Shown here: positions 47,549 to 58,980 of the stretch, piece by piece
Position numbering within the stretch: position 1 is the first letter of the stretch
How the letters are laid out: each line of letters opens with the position of its first letter
Assembly (NCBI GenBank): GCA_027943335.1
Contig: BSBK01001296.1
Location: 1 to 64,000, forward strand
Source: Chamaecyparis obtusa
Taxonomy: Eukaryota > Streptophyta > Pinopsida > Cupressales > Cupressaceae
Length of the DNA stretch: 64,000 nucleotides
Direction of reading: 5' to 3'
Notes under the pieces: model-generated
Seen by the model: only the letters and a program-made list of their open reading frames with translations
Told to the model about the DNA's origin: nothing
The model's database searches: none
Program-made: the position numbers and the translations under genes

Positions 47549-50500
47549 ATCCTACCTTGAGGGAATCTTCTTTTTTTTTGACTTTATGGCATCTTTTCTT
47601 GACTATGCTATCCAATATTAATAATATGGTTGTATGTATTTAATTTTGTAGTTGATAACTTTACAAGTCTTTACTATTAGTTGTATTATTGGTGAATTTG
47701 GTTGAGCTCCATAATGTCGCCTCCTTTTTTATTTTCTATATAATGGATGCCCTGCCTCTCATTTCATTAAGGCAATTTGGGCTTATAGATCATTAATGGT
47801 TGATTCGGTTTCCTTCATCTTGTTGGTTCCTAAAAAGGGTTTACTCTAATAAGTAGAAACCAAGTTTATCCTTTAAATTCCTATGGAGAAGCCAACTCAA
47901 ATTATAAGAAATCTCTAGGCCTTGGACCAATTGACAAGGATCTAACAAATCTTTCTGCAATTTGGGCTCTACAAAACTTGGGAAGGTGATCCCCTAATGC
48001 CTTCACAATCACTGCACTATATCTGAAAATGACATTGATATGAGGCAGATAATCTCATGACAAAGGCTCAACAAAAGGGAAAATGGTGAAGAATGGCTAT
48101 TTCTTCATTGATCCTCAACCTATTTGGAGCATGAGATAAGAACAACATACAATAATCAACATAAAAGGTAAATATTCTGTATGATTTGAATATGTTTCCA
48201 TCTACGATATGACAAAGAAAACAAATCAGATTAATCCCTTAACCATTGGGCAGTCAAAAATAAAACAAACTCTCAAGAAATAGTTTGAATACAAGTTTAA
48301 TAGACACTAAATAATTACTACATTACAATAATGAGTCCACCAACAGTAAACACTCTACATCTTCTTCAAGATCCTAAATATTTGACAGATAATCACCAAC
48401 ATATAACTGAAAGAAAGTTTAATTGGTTCCTTGAACAAAAGCAACCAATTACATGTCAGAACAACCAATGTGCCCTGAAAATCTTCACAATCTTTGATCA
48501 TTCTGATTAAAATAACTATGTGCAACATTAAGAAGACATTTACAATGAGACATTTACCTAACAAAGTTCAGATCAAACTGTCTTCTATTTCCTAAGAAAA
48601 ATGCTATATAACGACTACAACTTCAAAGAAAACCTAAATTTGTAAGTATCCCTTCCCACAACATTTTTTCCCAAAAACTTGAACCCCCTATAAATGAGAA
48701 GAGAAGAAGAATAAGTAGAACATGAGTCTCCTGTTTTCATCTCTGTCTGACATCTGTCCATCCAAATATCTGATTGGTTGAATATTCTCCATCCTCCTCT
48801 GCTGAAATTATATCCACTATGTCTTGTTATTACTTGACCATATATATCTGTAACTGCAAAATATACTTTGTAAAGATATTTATCTGATTTGAAATAAACC
48901 CAGTAGTATTTAAAAGCATCTTATGAAAATGTATTCACCTCTAATTTGTCTTTCATCCTCTTGGATAAGATTTCATTTTCCCCTTATGGCAAGATTAATT
49001 ATCAACATTAACATAATCATTCGCATTTATTTTTAAACTCTCAAATATTTTGAATATTTTCATGCGATTTTCTCCTACTCAAACAAGCCTCATGATGGCT
49101 CAGATAAAAAAAAATCTCATGTGGGAAAGATATTCACTCTCTTTAGTTTTTTTCACTCATTTCGTGAAACTATTCTCCACTCCGTAAAAGCATTTTACCT
49201 TATGGGTAAAAACAACATTCTTCTCTTGGATAAGTACTTTGCATTTTTGTTTTTCTGCATTCCTTTCCCTCTACATGAATGCAATTTTCACACTTTATCA
49301 CTATTTAACTTTTCACTTTCATGAAAACATTTTACCTAGTAGCAGAGAAAATAAATTCCTCTTACACCTGGCACTTGGAAAATACATTTGACTTGCACTT
49401 TGTGGATTACAAATTTTCCATAGTGTGAAGGGATATTATTATATCTTCCTCTGTTAAAGCAATTATCATTGTGATTGAAAAAAACATTACAACGATCTTA
49501 TTTTCCATTCTCACAAAAACAATCTCTTGCTTTTTTTTTCTCACAAAAACGATCTTATCAAGCAACACCTCATTGGGGCATTTGTCCAACAGTCAACGTG
49601 TATCTATATTTTAGTCTGTAAAACTCAATCTTACTCCTATGGCCTCTATTTTCTTGATTGCTGTCACTACCCAGTTCCAGATTCCATAAATTCGGGTATT
49701 ACACCTGCCAGTTGTATTTCCCAGCTAGTTTCTACACCCCATTCAACAACATTACTCCCGATTTAATTGAAGGCGTGAAGATCACTATTGAAGGTTGTTG
49801 CAACTCGGCTTTACACTTGCAACTACATCTATTTACTTTGAATTATGCAGTTAACGTTTATGTGAATGCATATAAATCATTTATAAAAATGATTTAAAAC
49901 TTTTTTCTCATTTCACCCATTTCTGGCTTATAAAACTAAATCATAAAAATGATTAAATTATTTTTCTTAGTGTTGCAACCTCATCATAAAATTGGAAAAA
50001 TAATCATTGAGTACTATTATTTAAATCATTTTTAAAATGATTTAAATAACAATTAATTTTTTCTCCAATAACTGGCCTACTGATTTTGGTGAGTGTTGTG
50101 TTCCTGGCTGACCAGGCTCTAAAATTTAAACTGATGCTAGTTGATCTTCCAAATGATCTGCAGTTGCTCTTGTGTGTAACTTAGATTGAAAACATTGAGT
50201 GGGCAACCATTAAAATGAACCAATGATGTCTTTGTATACTGACCAGAAAAGAATAACTTGCCTCCGGAATGGGTCTTAAAAACTGATCATATGACCTACT
50301 AGAGCCATGAAATACGAAACATATATTGTCCTCTAACATGTGAACATGGCCGCCAAGTATATTCTCATGAAATCTCCAGGACCGTGAGATTTTAATGTTC
50401 AAGGTAAGCCATTTCATTTTTTTTGTGACCCAGTGTATCGACACACCTTTAAATCTTGCCAAGAATGTGACTTGAAAAAATGCTAAATCAAACCTTTAGA

Positions 50501-51701
50501 ATCTATCAACTGGCATACTGATTCATTCAAGCACAATGAGCATGTGCACAGGAGGATTTTGTTTGATTCAACTCCATGTGTAAGATATTACTGATCAAAC
50601 TTAGTCATTCTAAAACATTGTGCAAATGCAGATGTGAAAACACTAAAAAGCTGATTTGGATCTGACCCCTTAAAAATAACAACTTTCTATGCTAGTACAT
50701 TTACATACATAAAATCCAAAGAACCAATATACTCATCATGACTTCCATCTGACCCCAGAATATTAATCCACAAAGTTGGCTACCTAGAAGACACCTCAAA
50801 GTAAAAACTGAAAATCAATAAAAACTGCATTTAGAATTGGTTCTGAAAAAAATGGTATATCTAGATGTAGAAAATTTACAGAACCCATTTGTTCATCATG
50901 AAATTCATCTGGCATGTAAATTTTCATATGCAAAGTAAGCCTCTCAGAAAAATCTGTCATTGTGCACTCTGAAACTTGAAAATCGATGTTTAGATTAGGC
51001 CTGGTAAACGTTTCAAATAGAAGTATCACGGTCTCAAAATGGATACAAAGGCTATTTCTCGTGATTAAAGCCTACGAAGATTTTTTCAACATGACATCTA
51101 GCTGGGTGAAAGATATATGCCTCCAAAGTAGGTCATCTAGATTTTTTGGAAACATGTGCAAGATTCAAACTTGAATAAAACTCCTTTTGGAAATGACCTA
51201 GCAAATAGGTCAAATCAATTGACTATGGCTTGAGAGTGGCGTGAAGAAGCACCGAGTTGTAGCTTCTTCTTCAAGCAGTGTGTGAATTTTGGCCAGCAGG
51301 ATGTTAGGTTGTAGGCTTGAATATTTTGTTCATTCTTTTTTAGTTTTCACACAAAAGTCTTAAAAATCTCTTCTAGTCTGAATTTTTTTTAAGACTAGGT
51401 GAAAGTCTTATCAAATTAAAGTTTTAAAAGTCCCATGAAAATTAGGCTCTTATTTAAAGAAGAGAGAAGGAGATTTTCTATTTTTTTCCTTTACAAAGTG
51501 TTCTACTTCTAAATTGAGAAGTAAATTTTTTGTTATTAAGTGCATTATAGGTGGCAACCGACACTTATTTCTCAAATAAAATAATAAAAAATAAGAAACA
51601 TTTTGTGTGTGGGTCATAATTGAAGGGATGAGGAAAGCATTCATTTCTAGAGATTTCTCTTGAATTCTATGTTGAGGATTTGGGCCATTGTTCATATTTT
51701 T
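47549..51701. other. Gene-less interval with weak repeats
   Basis: AT-rich DNA, several small frames under 100 codons, none recognised. Poly-T at 47569-47579. A short near-duplication, ctcacaaaaacaatct / ctcacaaaaacgatct, lies at 49511-49555. The stretch 50361-51180 holds diverged tandem units (separate entry). 51240-51701 precedes the gag ATG of element 7 and probably contains its 5' LTR and leader, but I could not fix LTR ends or a PBS. Confidence 0.5.
50361..51180. repeat. Diverged tandem repeat, about 160-190 bp period
   Basis: At least four related units begin near 50361, 50731, 50891 and 51082. Each has a tcatga(a/c)-rich start, then atct, then aaagta(a/g)g or aaggtaag, then a run ending near acttgaa or ctgaaaat. 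The gap between the first two is about twice the period, and a fifth worn unit may lie near 50530. Similarity is partial and judged by eye. Confidence 0.4.
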
Positions 51702-52480
51702 ATGGCCGACCAACAAAAAAGGGAATACAAACTAAATATAAAGAAAGATAATGAAGCTTTATTTTTAATTCAGGGTGCAATCACTTAAGCCATTTTTCCT
51801 AGGATATGTGGTGTTGTTCATTCCAAGAAAACATGGAAAATATTAAGTAATGCATATCTAGGTGCACAAATAGCTAAATTATAAACAATGAGAAAAAAAC
51901 TTTGAAAATATAAAGATGACAACTAGTGAATCTGTCAATTAATTTCTAACAAAGTTAGAAGGTCTAGTTTTTCAGATGAAAGTACTAGAGGAAGATGAAC
52001 ATCAAAAGCATGTCACTGAAAAGATTTTAAGAAGCTTGATTCCAAAATTTTAAGGTGTGGTTTCTACAATTGAGATTTCTAAGGAACTCTCAAGCATGAA
52101 AATTGATGAATTAAGTGGAATTTTATTAACTACTGAAGAAAGAATGAAAAGTAATGAAGAAAGCTTAGAGCGAGAATTCTCCTCTAAAGAAAATATAAAA
52201 GGAAAAATAAATACATTGTTCAAGATTCATAGTAAAAATGATGGAAACAAAAGAATGAATACAAAGGTGAATCCAAAAATTCTGAAGGAAGAGGAACTAT
52301 AAGAGGAAGAGGTAAAAGTAATGGGGGAGACAATAGTAAAAGGAATGTCCAATGCTTTAATTGCAATAATTTTGGATATTATGGTTTATACTGTTGGAGT
52401 AAACAATGTGAAACATAAAAGATTTAAGTGGTCATAGAACAGTTGAAGATAAACAAAATATTTCTTTCTTTCTTTAATAC
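51702..52480 (+). pseudogene. gag: gag of copia element 7 (decayed)
   Basis: ATG 51702 (MADQQKREYKL), then NEALFLIQGAIT, a TAA, RICGVVHSKKTWKILSNAYLG, and after frame changes FLTKLEGLVFQMKVLEEDEHQK and a 81-codon frame (52057-52302) with KELSSMKIDELSGIL. A zinc knuckle remnant, CFNCNNFGYYGLYC, lies near 52350-52392. More stops per kilobase than element 4, so older. Confidence 0.85.
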
Positions 52481-53056
52481 AAGTGTAAGTGAAAATAATG
52501 TGTGGTATATAGACTCTAACAGGTAAATCTTTTGGTTCACCGAAAACCTCTATCTAGAACACTATTTGTCAACTTGCATCAAAAGCATCAAAGTACTGTA
52601 GTACTAAGATAATAAATCTCATAGAAGAAAATATAAGGGCACCATTACAGTTACAACAAAATATGGTGAAGTGAAGTATATCATTGAAACATTATTAGTT
52701 CGATTACTCAAAAAGAATTTGTTGTCTAATGGACAAATGTTACAGGAAAATTATCGAGTGACTTTTGATAAGAATGAGTGCATAATGAGAGATAAAACAA
52801 AAAGGAATGTAATGTTTGCAAGAGAGAAAATGACACGTGATAAGATGTTTCCTATTCATTTCACTCACGGGAATGAAGCACTAAGGACTGGTGAAATGAA
52901 TGCAACTAAAATTTGGCACAAAAGATATGGTCACCTTATTTTTAATGGGTTGATTTTACTCAAAATATTAAAAATGGTTGAAGGTATACTATTAATTGAA
53001 GACACAAAATATGTGTGTGAAAAATGTGTTGTTGGAAAATAATATAGGATATAATT
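52481..53056 (+). pseudogene. pol: Protease and pre-integrase part of copia element 7
   Basis: VWYIDSN near 52500 is the protease active-site region (the residue after Asp-Ser is Asn rather than Gly). From 52671 an open frame shows the GAG-pre-integrase zinc domain, IWHKRYGHLIFNGL (about 52912) and CEKCVVGK (53019-53039), then a TAA. The frame is cut at 53056 by the insertion 53057-54011 and resumes in phase at 54012. Confidence 0.85.
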
Positions 53057-54011
53057 GATGCAGTCAAGAATGGTGCATCCAATTAAGGACAGTCAAAACC
53101 TTGCAGCCAATAGAACAACACAACAAAATACTCAACAATGCAACACAAAGTAATTATTTAACTCTGATTTTCATTAACATGCCTGGCTATAAGGCCTTCC
53201 AGGTTAGGGCCAATTACAATCAGAAACAATTCTACAAGATCCAAATAGATCCAATACAATCTCAGCTAGTTCATCTCTGAAGATAATCAGAAGCTGATGG
53301 AAACCCTAAGGCAGATCTGAACTTGAGCTCGCAAGCCTCCAAGAAATCTCCTTGTTCCCAAGTGTGCAAACCACTAGCTCTTCTACTAGAAACTATCAGA
53401 TAACAATTTGATCTGCAAGATCATGCAATCTCTTTTCCTCAACTTCACCAACTTCAGCTTTCAAAACCTCAGATCTGATTTTCTAAGCCTTCAAGTTAGG
53501 AACTTCTATCATCTTCCTTCATCCTCCCTTAAACATCTAACCAAACACTCCTTAAAAACTAATCATTAGCCACAAGTCGGCAAGATGAAACCCTTAACTC
53601 TTTTTACAAATATTAAATGCCATACAAGTCAGCTTACAAATTGTATACAAACATTTAATTCAACATGTCAGCCTATAACAACAGCTACCAACAATAAATG
53701 CACCAAGTCAGCCCAACAAATCACATAGAACTCCAATCGGTAAGCCATAACTACCGAGCAACATTGAATTCACCGAGCACACCAAGCATCGCCGAGCACC
53801 AGTGTTGACCGAGCACCACGGGCATGACCGAGTAGCACTATCATTGAGAACCATAGACTACCAAGTTCCTTCAGCAACCGAGCTTCCTTCAATGACTGAG
53901 GCTGTCGGTCAAGGCTGCAACCAAGTAACACCGACCAAAATACAAACACCTATGCAGTTTCATCGAGGACATAGAATGCCCCTACCGCAACCTTGGATGC
54001 CCCTGCATCAG
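53057..54011. mobile_element. 955 bp insertion inside the copia integrase
   Basis: Splits the integrase frame. The flanks TAATT (53052-53056) and CAATT (54012-54016) look like a 5 bp target duplication with one C-to-T change. The ends are inverted: TGATGCAG at 53056 and CTGCATCA ending 54010, each with GCATCCAA/TTGGATGC just inside. It contains a cluster of ccgagca(c/a) words (53753-53830). No coding recognised; a 78-codon frame at 53802 is probably chance. It could be a solo LTR or a non-autonomous DNA transposon. Confidence 0.65.
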
Positions 54012-54800
54012 CAATTTCCTATCAGAAAATCCAACTAAGGTTAACGACATCTTGAGATAATCCATACTGATTTGTGTGGTCTTATAGAAACACCTTCCTT
54101 GAACAAATCCAAGTATTTTCTAACTTTCATTGATGATAACTCAGAAAAAACTTAGGTGTATTATTTATTTTTCAAATCAAAATTATTTAAAAAAATTGTA
54201 GAGTTCAAGAGTTTGTTTGAAAAATAAATTGTTATGTATATCAAAGTGATAAGTTAAGACAATAGAGGTGACTATGTATATTAAATTGGTATGTATATTT
54301 ATTAATGTTTTAAAAACTCATGGAATCAAAAGAGAGTTCATGACTTCCTACACTCCACAACAAAATGGAGTTGTTGATAAGAAGTATAGGACAATTGTTG
54401 AATTTGAAAAAAGTATGTTGAAAGAGAAAAATTTGGATAAAGATTATTTGGCAGAATAAGTATGCACAATAGTGTATCTTCTAAATAGAAGTCCTACAAA
54501 ATAAGTTAAATAAATGACTCCTGAACAAGCATCATTTGGGGTAAAGCCAAGTGTTGATCACTTTGGAGTATTTTAGTGTATTTTTTATGCACACATACCC
54601 AAAAAAAAAAGGTCTAAGCTAGATGATAAAGGCCTTAAATGTATTTTTATTTGTTATGGAATTGAAAATAAGGTATACTGGTTGTATGATCTAGTAGGGA
54701 AAAATCTTGTGATAACTAGAGATGTGGTATTTAATGAACTAGAGGAATATACCAAAGAAAATGAAACAAAAGGAAAAGATATAGTAATTAATGAGATTGA
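54012..54800 (+). pseudogene. pol: Integrase of copia element 7 (decayed)
   Basis: Resumes as FPIRKSN, then RHLEIIHTDLCG (first Asp, about 54045-54078) and KYFLTFIDDNS. The second Asp region is unreadable through stops near 54180-54270. HGIKREFMTSYTPQQNGVVDKKYRTI (54320-54395) shows Asp at the usual catalytic Glu. FGVKPSVDHFGVF and KLDDKGLKCIFICYG follow. Many stops (taa, tag). Confidence 0.85.
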
Positions 54801-55440
54801 AGAGGAGGAATAAGAAGATGTACCAAAATCATCTAGTACAAGAGAAATAAAATATAAAAAATATCAAAGAAGATAAGAAAATAATCATTCATCAACTCTT
54901 ATGTTGGATTCGAATTCTAAAAAAATGATAACAAGGTCACAAGAAAAAGTGAATTTTTCATTGATGACTCAAATCGTGTAAAATATTGAGCCACAACCAT
55001 TTGAACAATATCAAGAAACATAAGAGAGGAATGAAGAAATGAATAGTTAAATAGACATAATTGAAAGGAATGATACATGGGATTTGGTTCAATTATCTCT
55101 TGGTAAGGAAGTTATTGGTACAAGATGGGTGTAAAAGATAAATTATAAATCTAATGGAAGCATTGATAAGCATACAGATAGATTGGTAGCCAAAGGGTAT
55201 GCTCAACATGAATGTATTGATTATACTGCTTGACATTTGCACCTGTAGCACGAATAGATACTATCCAACTCCTTTTCGCATTGGTAGCTCAACAAAGTTG
55301 GATATTTTGTCAAATGGATATGAAGAGAGCTTTCTTGAATAGATATATTGATGAAGAAATATATATTTCACAACCTAAAACTTTTGAAATGCCTTCTAAA
55401 GAACATTATGTTTGCAAATTAAAAATGTCGTATATAGTCT
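54801..55440 (+). pseudogene. pol: Reverse transcriptase of copia element 7, truncated
   Basis: N-terminal RT: IIERNDTWDLVQL, GTRWV, HTDRLVAKGYAQHECIDY (about 55165-55225), then, shifted, TFAPVARIDTIQLLFALVAQQ, QMDMKRAFLNRYIDEEIYISQP and HYVCKLKMSYIVL. The domain stops exactly where the LTR of element 8 begins (55441), before the YVDD block. The rest is expected beyond element 8, outside the window. Confidence 0.88.
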
Positions 55441-55778
55441 TGTATCATCTTAAAATTGAAGCACTTCCATCTTGATGGGTTTAGCACCCTATTTTAGTAC
55501 ATTTATCATAATAAACTTGCATTTAGGATGTATTTTTCACTTGATTCCTTCATTCTAGGTAAAATTAGTGTTAGGATCCCAAGGATTCTCCTTAATTTCC
55601 CTTCTCTATGGCTCTATTTTCTAGGTAGGACCTAGGCATAGGTCCTCCTGGCCTTCATCATGCTCATCATAGGACTATGTGCCTCTCTCTAGCACTCTGT
55701 CCTATTCTGTAATCATTTATAGGTCTCTGGGCACTCCGGGAACCTTCTATTTTCTGTTCAAGTTGGATCTAGATCCAT

Positions 55779-55890
55779 AGGTCAAGGTCAAGGCCAACCT
55801 TGATCTAGGTCAAGGTTGAGGTCATCTCTGACCTAGGTTAGAGTCAAGGTAATCTCTGACCTAGGTCAGAGTTGAGGTCATCTTTGACCT
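55779..55890. repeat. 4 x 28 bp tandem repeat with AGGTCA/TGACCT
   Basis: Units 55779-55806, 55807-55834, 55835-55862 and 55863-55890. Each starts AGGT(C/T)A and ends TGACCT or TGATCT. They lie upstream of the TATA box, so they could act as U3 promoter elements. Confidence 0.9.
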
Positions 55891-56102
55891 CCTTCAGGTT
55901 TTGATCCCCCTTTTCAAATTTTCATCTTGGAGGACCCCAAAATCAATGTCGGGCTTTCAGACCCAAATGCGAAAGGGTTTTAATTTGAAATTAATTTAAT
56001 TATTTTCCCTCCTTAGTTGGTTATTGTGATTGGACCATAATTCGACATGAAATTTGAATTATGGCTGGTCACATTACTTTAGGAGCCTCACCTTGAAACC
56101 TC

Positions 56103-56110
56103 TATATAAA
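56103..56110 (+). promoter_or_regulatory. TATA box of the element 8 LTR
   Basis: TATATAAA in the context cctcTATATAAAgact. The related LTR has TATAAAAG at the matching place (61522). Confidence 0.7.
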
Positions 56111-57073
56111 GACTCTCATTTGCCTTCATTTTCAAAAGGACAATAACAAGATCAAGCATCAATCAAGTATATTGAAGCAAGAAAGTGATGGTGACATGAA
56201 GATGAAATATTGCAAGAGGATGATATAGAAAATCAAGCCATTGTTGATGTCAAGCATTTTTGTGAGCACACCATTGTGAACATCTATTTGGAGCAAGAGA
56301 TATCCTTCCTTCCTTGATCCACCATTATCAATATTCAAGCATTCAAAGATATAATCATGGGGTAGCAATTATGGATTATGAGTTTGTTGAGAGTACTTTA
56401 GCCTTGGGGGCTTGGTATGCTTTCTTATCTTATTCAAATCTATGCATTGCTTTCTCATACATATTCATGCTAGGGTTTCAATCTAGAGGATTCGATCTTG
56501 GCATTACACATTCAATTCACACACATATTCTATTACATTTGGCTATTCATGGAGGTGGAGATCACCAAAATGGGTTTTTGACTAAGGAAAAACCCTATAT
56601 AGCCACTCCAAAATACCATTTTCAGATATCTACAATCGTTGTTTTGAGAATTGAGGAGTAGATTTGAGTACCTTTTTCGTCAAACTTTCACGATCTGCGA
56701 ACAAAAATTGTCGGAGTTGTTTCAGGTCAAGCATGACCTTCAGTGAGGGGTAAGATTATGGCTCAGGGTAAGATTGTGCCTTGCTATCTAGGTCAAATTC
56801 GACCTGATTCTAGAGAGACAGAAGTTTTATGGGTTTTCTCTGTTGCAGTTTTCTGGTCCCGAATTTGGTTGCAAAATTTCCCGAAATTGTACACAGGCAT
56901 CAAAAAATAGGTATTTCTAGATTAATTCCATTATGAGGTATGTATCTTATCTTATTTAATTTCAAGCATTTCCAAATTTACATTACTTATCAATCCAATT
57001 CTAATTCAAAATACATATGAATAGTGGGAATGTTAGATGCATTGTTAAAGCTCCATTTTATCCCTATTCATTT

Positions 57074-57090
57074 TGGTGAACCCGTTTATG
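57074..57090 (+). other. Primer binding site of element 8
   Basis: TGGTGAACCCGTTTATG begins three bases after the LTR. The same position in element 9 reads TGGTGAACTTGACATTC (62553). I cannot name the tRNA. Confidence 0.6.
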
Positions 57091-57885
57091 ACAACTCTTT
57101 CTTTTTGGTGTTAGATTTAGATCTTGCATGCTTATAAGATTATATTTCTTGCATTTATATTTCAAAAATACAAAAAATTGCAAAATCTCTTTAAAATTAA
57201 AAACATTTACATTTCATGCTTTTAGAATTTCTTTGTGTTCAACATGTATGATTCTTGTTTTCAATACTTTGATGAGGCTTTTATTATACAAGAGAATAGA
57301 TTCCCTAATGAGGTACATGGTAGTGAGGATAAAAATGGTCAAGATAAGATCTCCATTGATCCTATTCCTATTTCACTCTCCTCCAAAACCTATCCAATTT
57401 CACTTTACCATAGGGTGTGTGCATGGTTACCATTATGTCCCACTATTTGCAATATTGATAAACCTAAAATGATATATCCTACACCTTTGATGATGATAAA
57501 AGGATGTCCTCGCATAACAATTAAGGGTAAACCTAGATATCCTTTGAATTTCTTTGATAACACTGATTCTGTCTCACATACTTATTTCCCGTGGAATAAC
57601 CCTCAGTCTACTATTCCGATTTCTTTACCACCTTCTCAACCTATGCTTCCTCAAGCTCCTAGGTTTCCTTCTACCTTTAAGGAGTATGACTTAGTTGACC
57701 AATTATGTGCTACTCCTGCTAAGATATCTTTATGGGAATTACTTCAAACTTCCTCGACATATCATGACACATTGCAAAAAGCTTTACCCACTCTTCCTGC
57801 TTCGCCTTCTAATCAAGAGAAAATTCATTCTATTTTAAGATCACATACATATTATGCCTTATGTACCTACTATTTTGTTTTCTGA
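57091..57885 (+). pseudogene. Leader and pre-protease fragment of element 8 (gag missing)
   Basis: The leader matches that of element 9 up to about 57240, where gag should start. Instead the sequence enters a 216-codon frame (57235-57885) of the gag-protease junction type: a Pro-rich stretch, then FKEYDLVDQL and AKISLWELLQTSSTYHDTL, which in this family lies just before the protease. The capsid core seen in element 9 (YNGKGD, ALQWYCSLPP) is absent. So gag was lost by an internal deletion near 57240. Confidence 0.7.
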
Positions 57886-58980
57886 TAAATATTTACCTTC
57901 TCCTGAGGTGCAGAATCAATATGATCCTCTTATGGTTTTTGTTTCTATTAATTAGAGTATCATTCGAAGAACGTTAATTGATAACGGATTAGGGCTTAAT
58001 GTTTGTAGGATGGATATTCTTAAGGAAATTAAGGCTTATCTTACAACTATTCAACCTGATAATGTCCCTATACCTGGATTTGATAATATTGCAAAGAGAA
58101 CTTTTGGAATTATTACTTTACCTATTAAAGTTGGTCTAGTTATTCTAAATACACCTATTCATGTTATGCTTGGACCTCTCAATTATAATCTTCTTTTAGG
58201 AAGACCTTGGTTACATACTATGCATGCAGTTCCTTCTACTATTCATCGCAAGGTTAGGCTCATCTATAAAAACTTAATGTATACATTACATGCGAATGAT
58301 GCACCAAATCCTTGCCTAAATGCAGAATATGCTAAAATCTCTGAGCCTCTTCAACCAAGCAAAGAGATTAACAAACAACCATAGATAAAACAATCTAACA
58401 TACAACAACCGAAAGCTTCATCTTCTTCTTTGACTAAGGATGATTGGGGGACATTGGACTTTAATCCTACCTTCATTGGAGAATATAAAGTCTTTGATTT
58501 GGAATTCATGAAGAAACAAAGTGAATTTGAGAAAAAAGTTTTTACTCCTTCCTCACATTCTAAGGAACTAAAAAGTAATTTTGTTGCTGCCTCAATTAAA
58601 CAAATGATTGAAACAATAAAGCCTAATTGCTATGATATTGTGACATATGCTACTCCTTGGACTCCATCTGATATGGCTAATCGATATGGTTATGGTTATC
58701 ATCTGCTTAAGAAGTCAAAATTAATGGGAAAGGATGTGGTAAATATGAGAAAGGTATACAAGTACCTTTGGATAATGACATTTATGATCATAGATGTGGA
58801 TTAGGATTTAATCCTTATAAACAACCATTGACTTTTCCTATTAATGCCAATCATATATGCGTTGGAGAGTTGAAGTTGGTTAATCCACTCCTCATTGACA
58901 TTAATCAAACCTCTACTTTGGATATTTCTCCTGAAGATGAAGCCTTAATGGATTTTTTAGGGGTTTATGGGGACTAACCT
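57886..58980 (+). pseudogene. pol: Protease and linker of Tat-like element 8
   Basis: Protease: TLIDNGLGLNVC near 57974-58010 (DNG replaces the usual D-S/T-G), an open frame 58010-58384 with FGIITLPIKVG and NYNLLLGRPWLHTMHA (about 58180-58225). After TAG 58382 comes a linker with FNPTFIGEYKVFDLE and TPWTPSDMANRYG, and frames to 58977. No RNase H motif lies in this linker. Frameshift near 58790. Confidence 0.8.

Larger units (their letters stand above)
55441..57070 (+). repeat. 5' LTR of Tat-like element 8
   Basis: 1630 bp, TGTATCATC...CTATTCA. It begins directly inside the copia RT and is followed by a PBS. It is related along its length to 60831-62549, with clear divergence. TATA box TATATAAA at 56103-56110. 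It contains a 4 x 28 bp AGGTCA array (55779-55890) and more AGGTCA...GACCT palindromes (56724-56739, 56790-56805). The 115-codon frame at 56314 is LTR sequence. Confidence 0.9.

Noticed and set aside
49407..49589. A 60-codon minus frame with an internal near-repeat (IVFVRKKKQ / IVFVRMENK)
   Set aside because: The repeat comes from a short nucleotide duplication (ctcacaaaaacgatct); there is no other sign of a gene.
56314..56661. A 115-codon frame in the LTR of element 8
   Set aside because: It lies inside the LTR downstream of the TATA box; the related LTR shows no matching frame.
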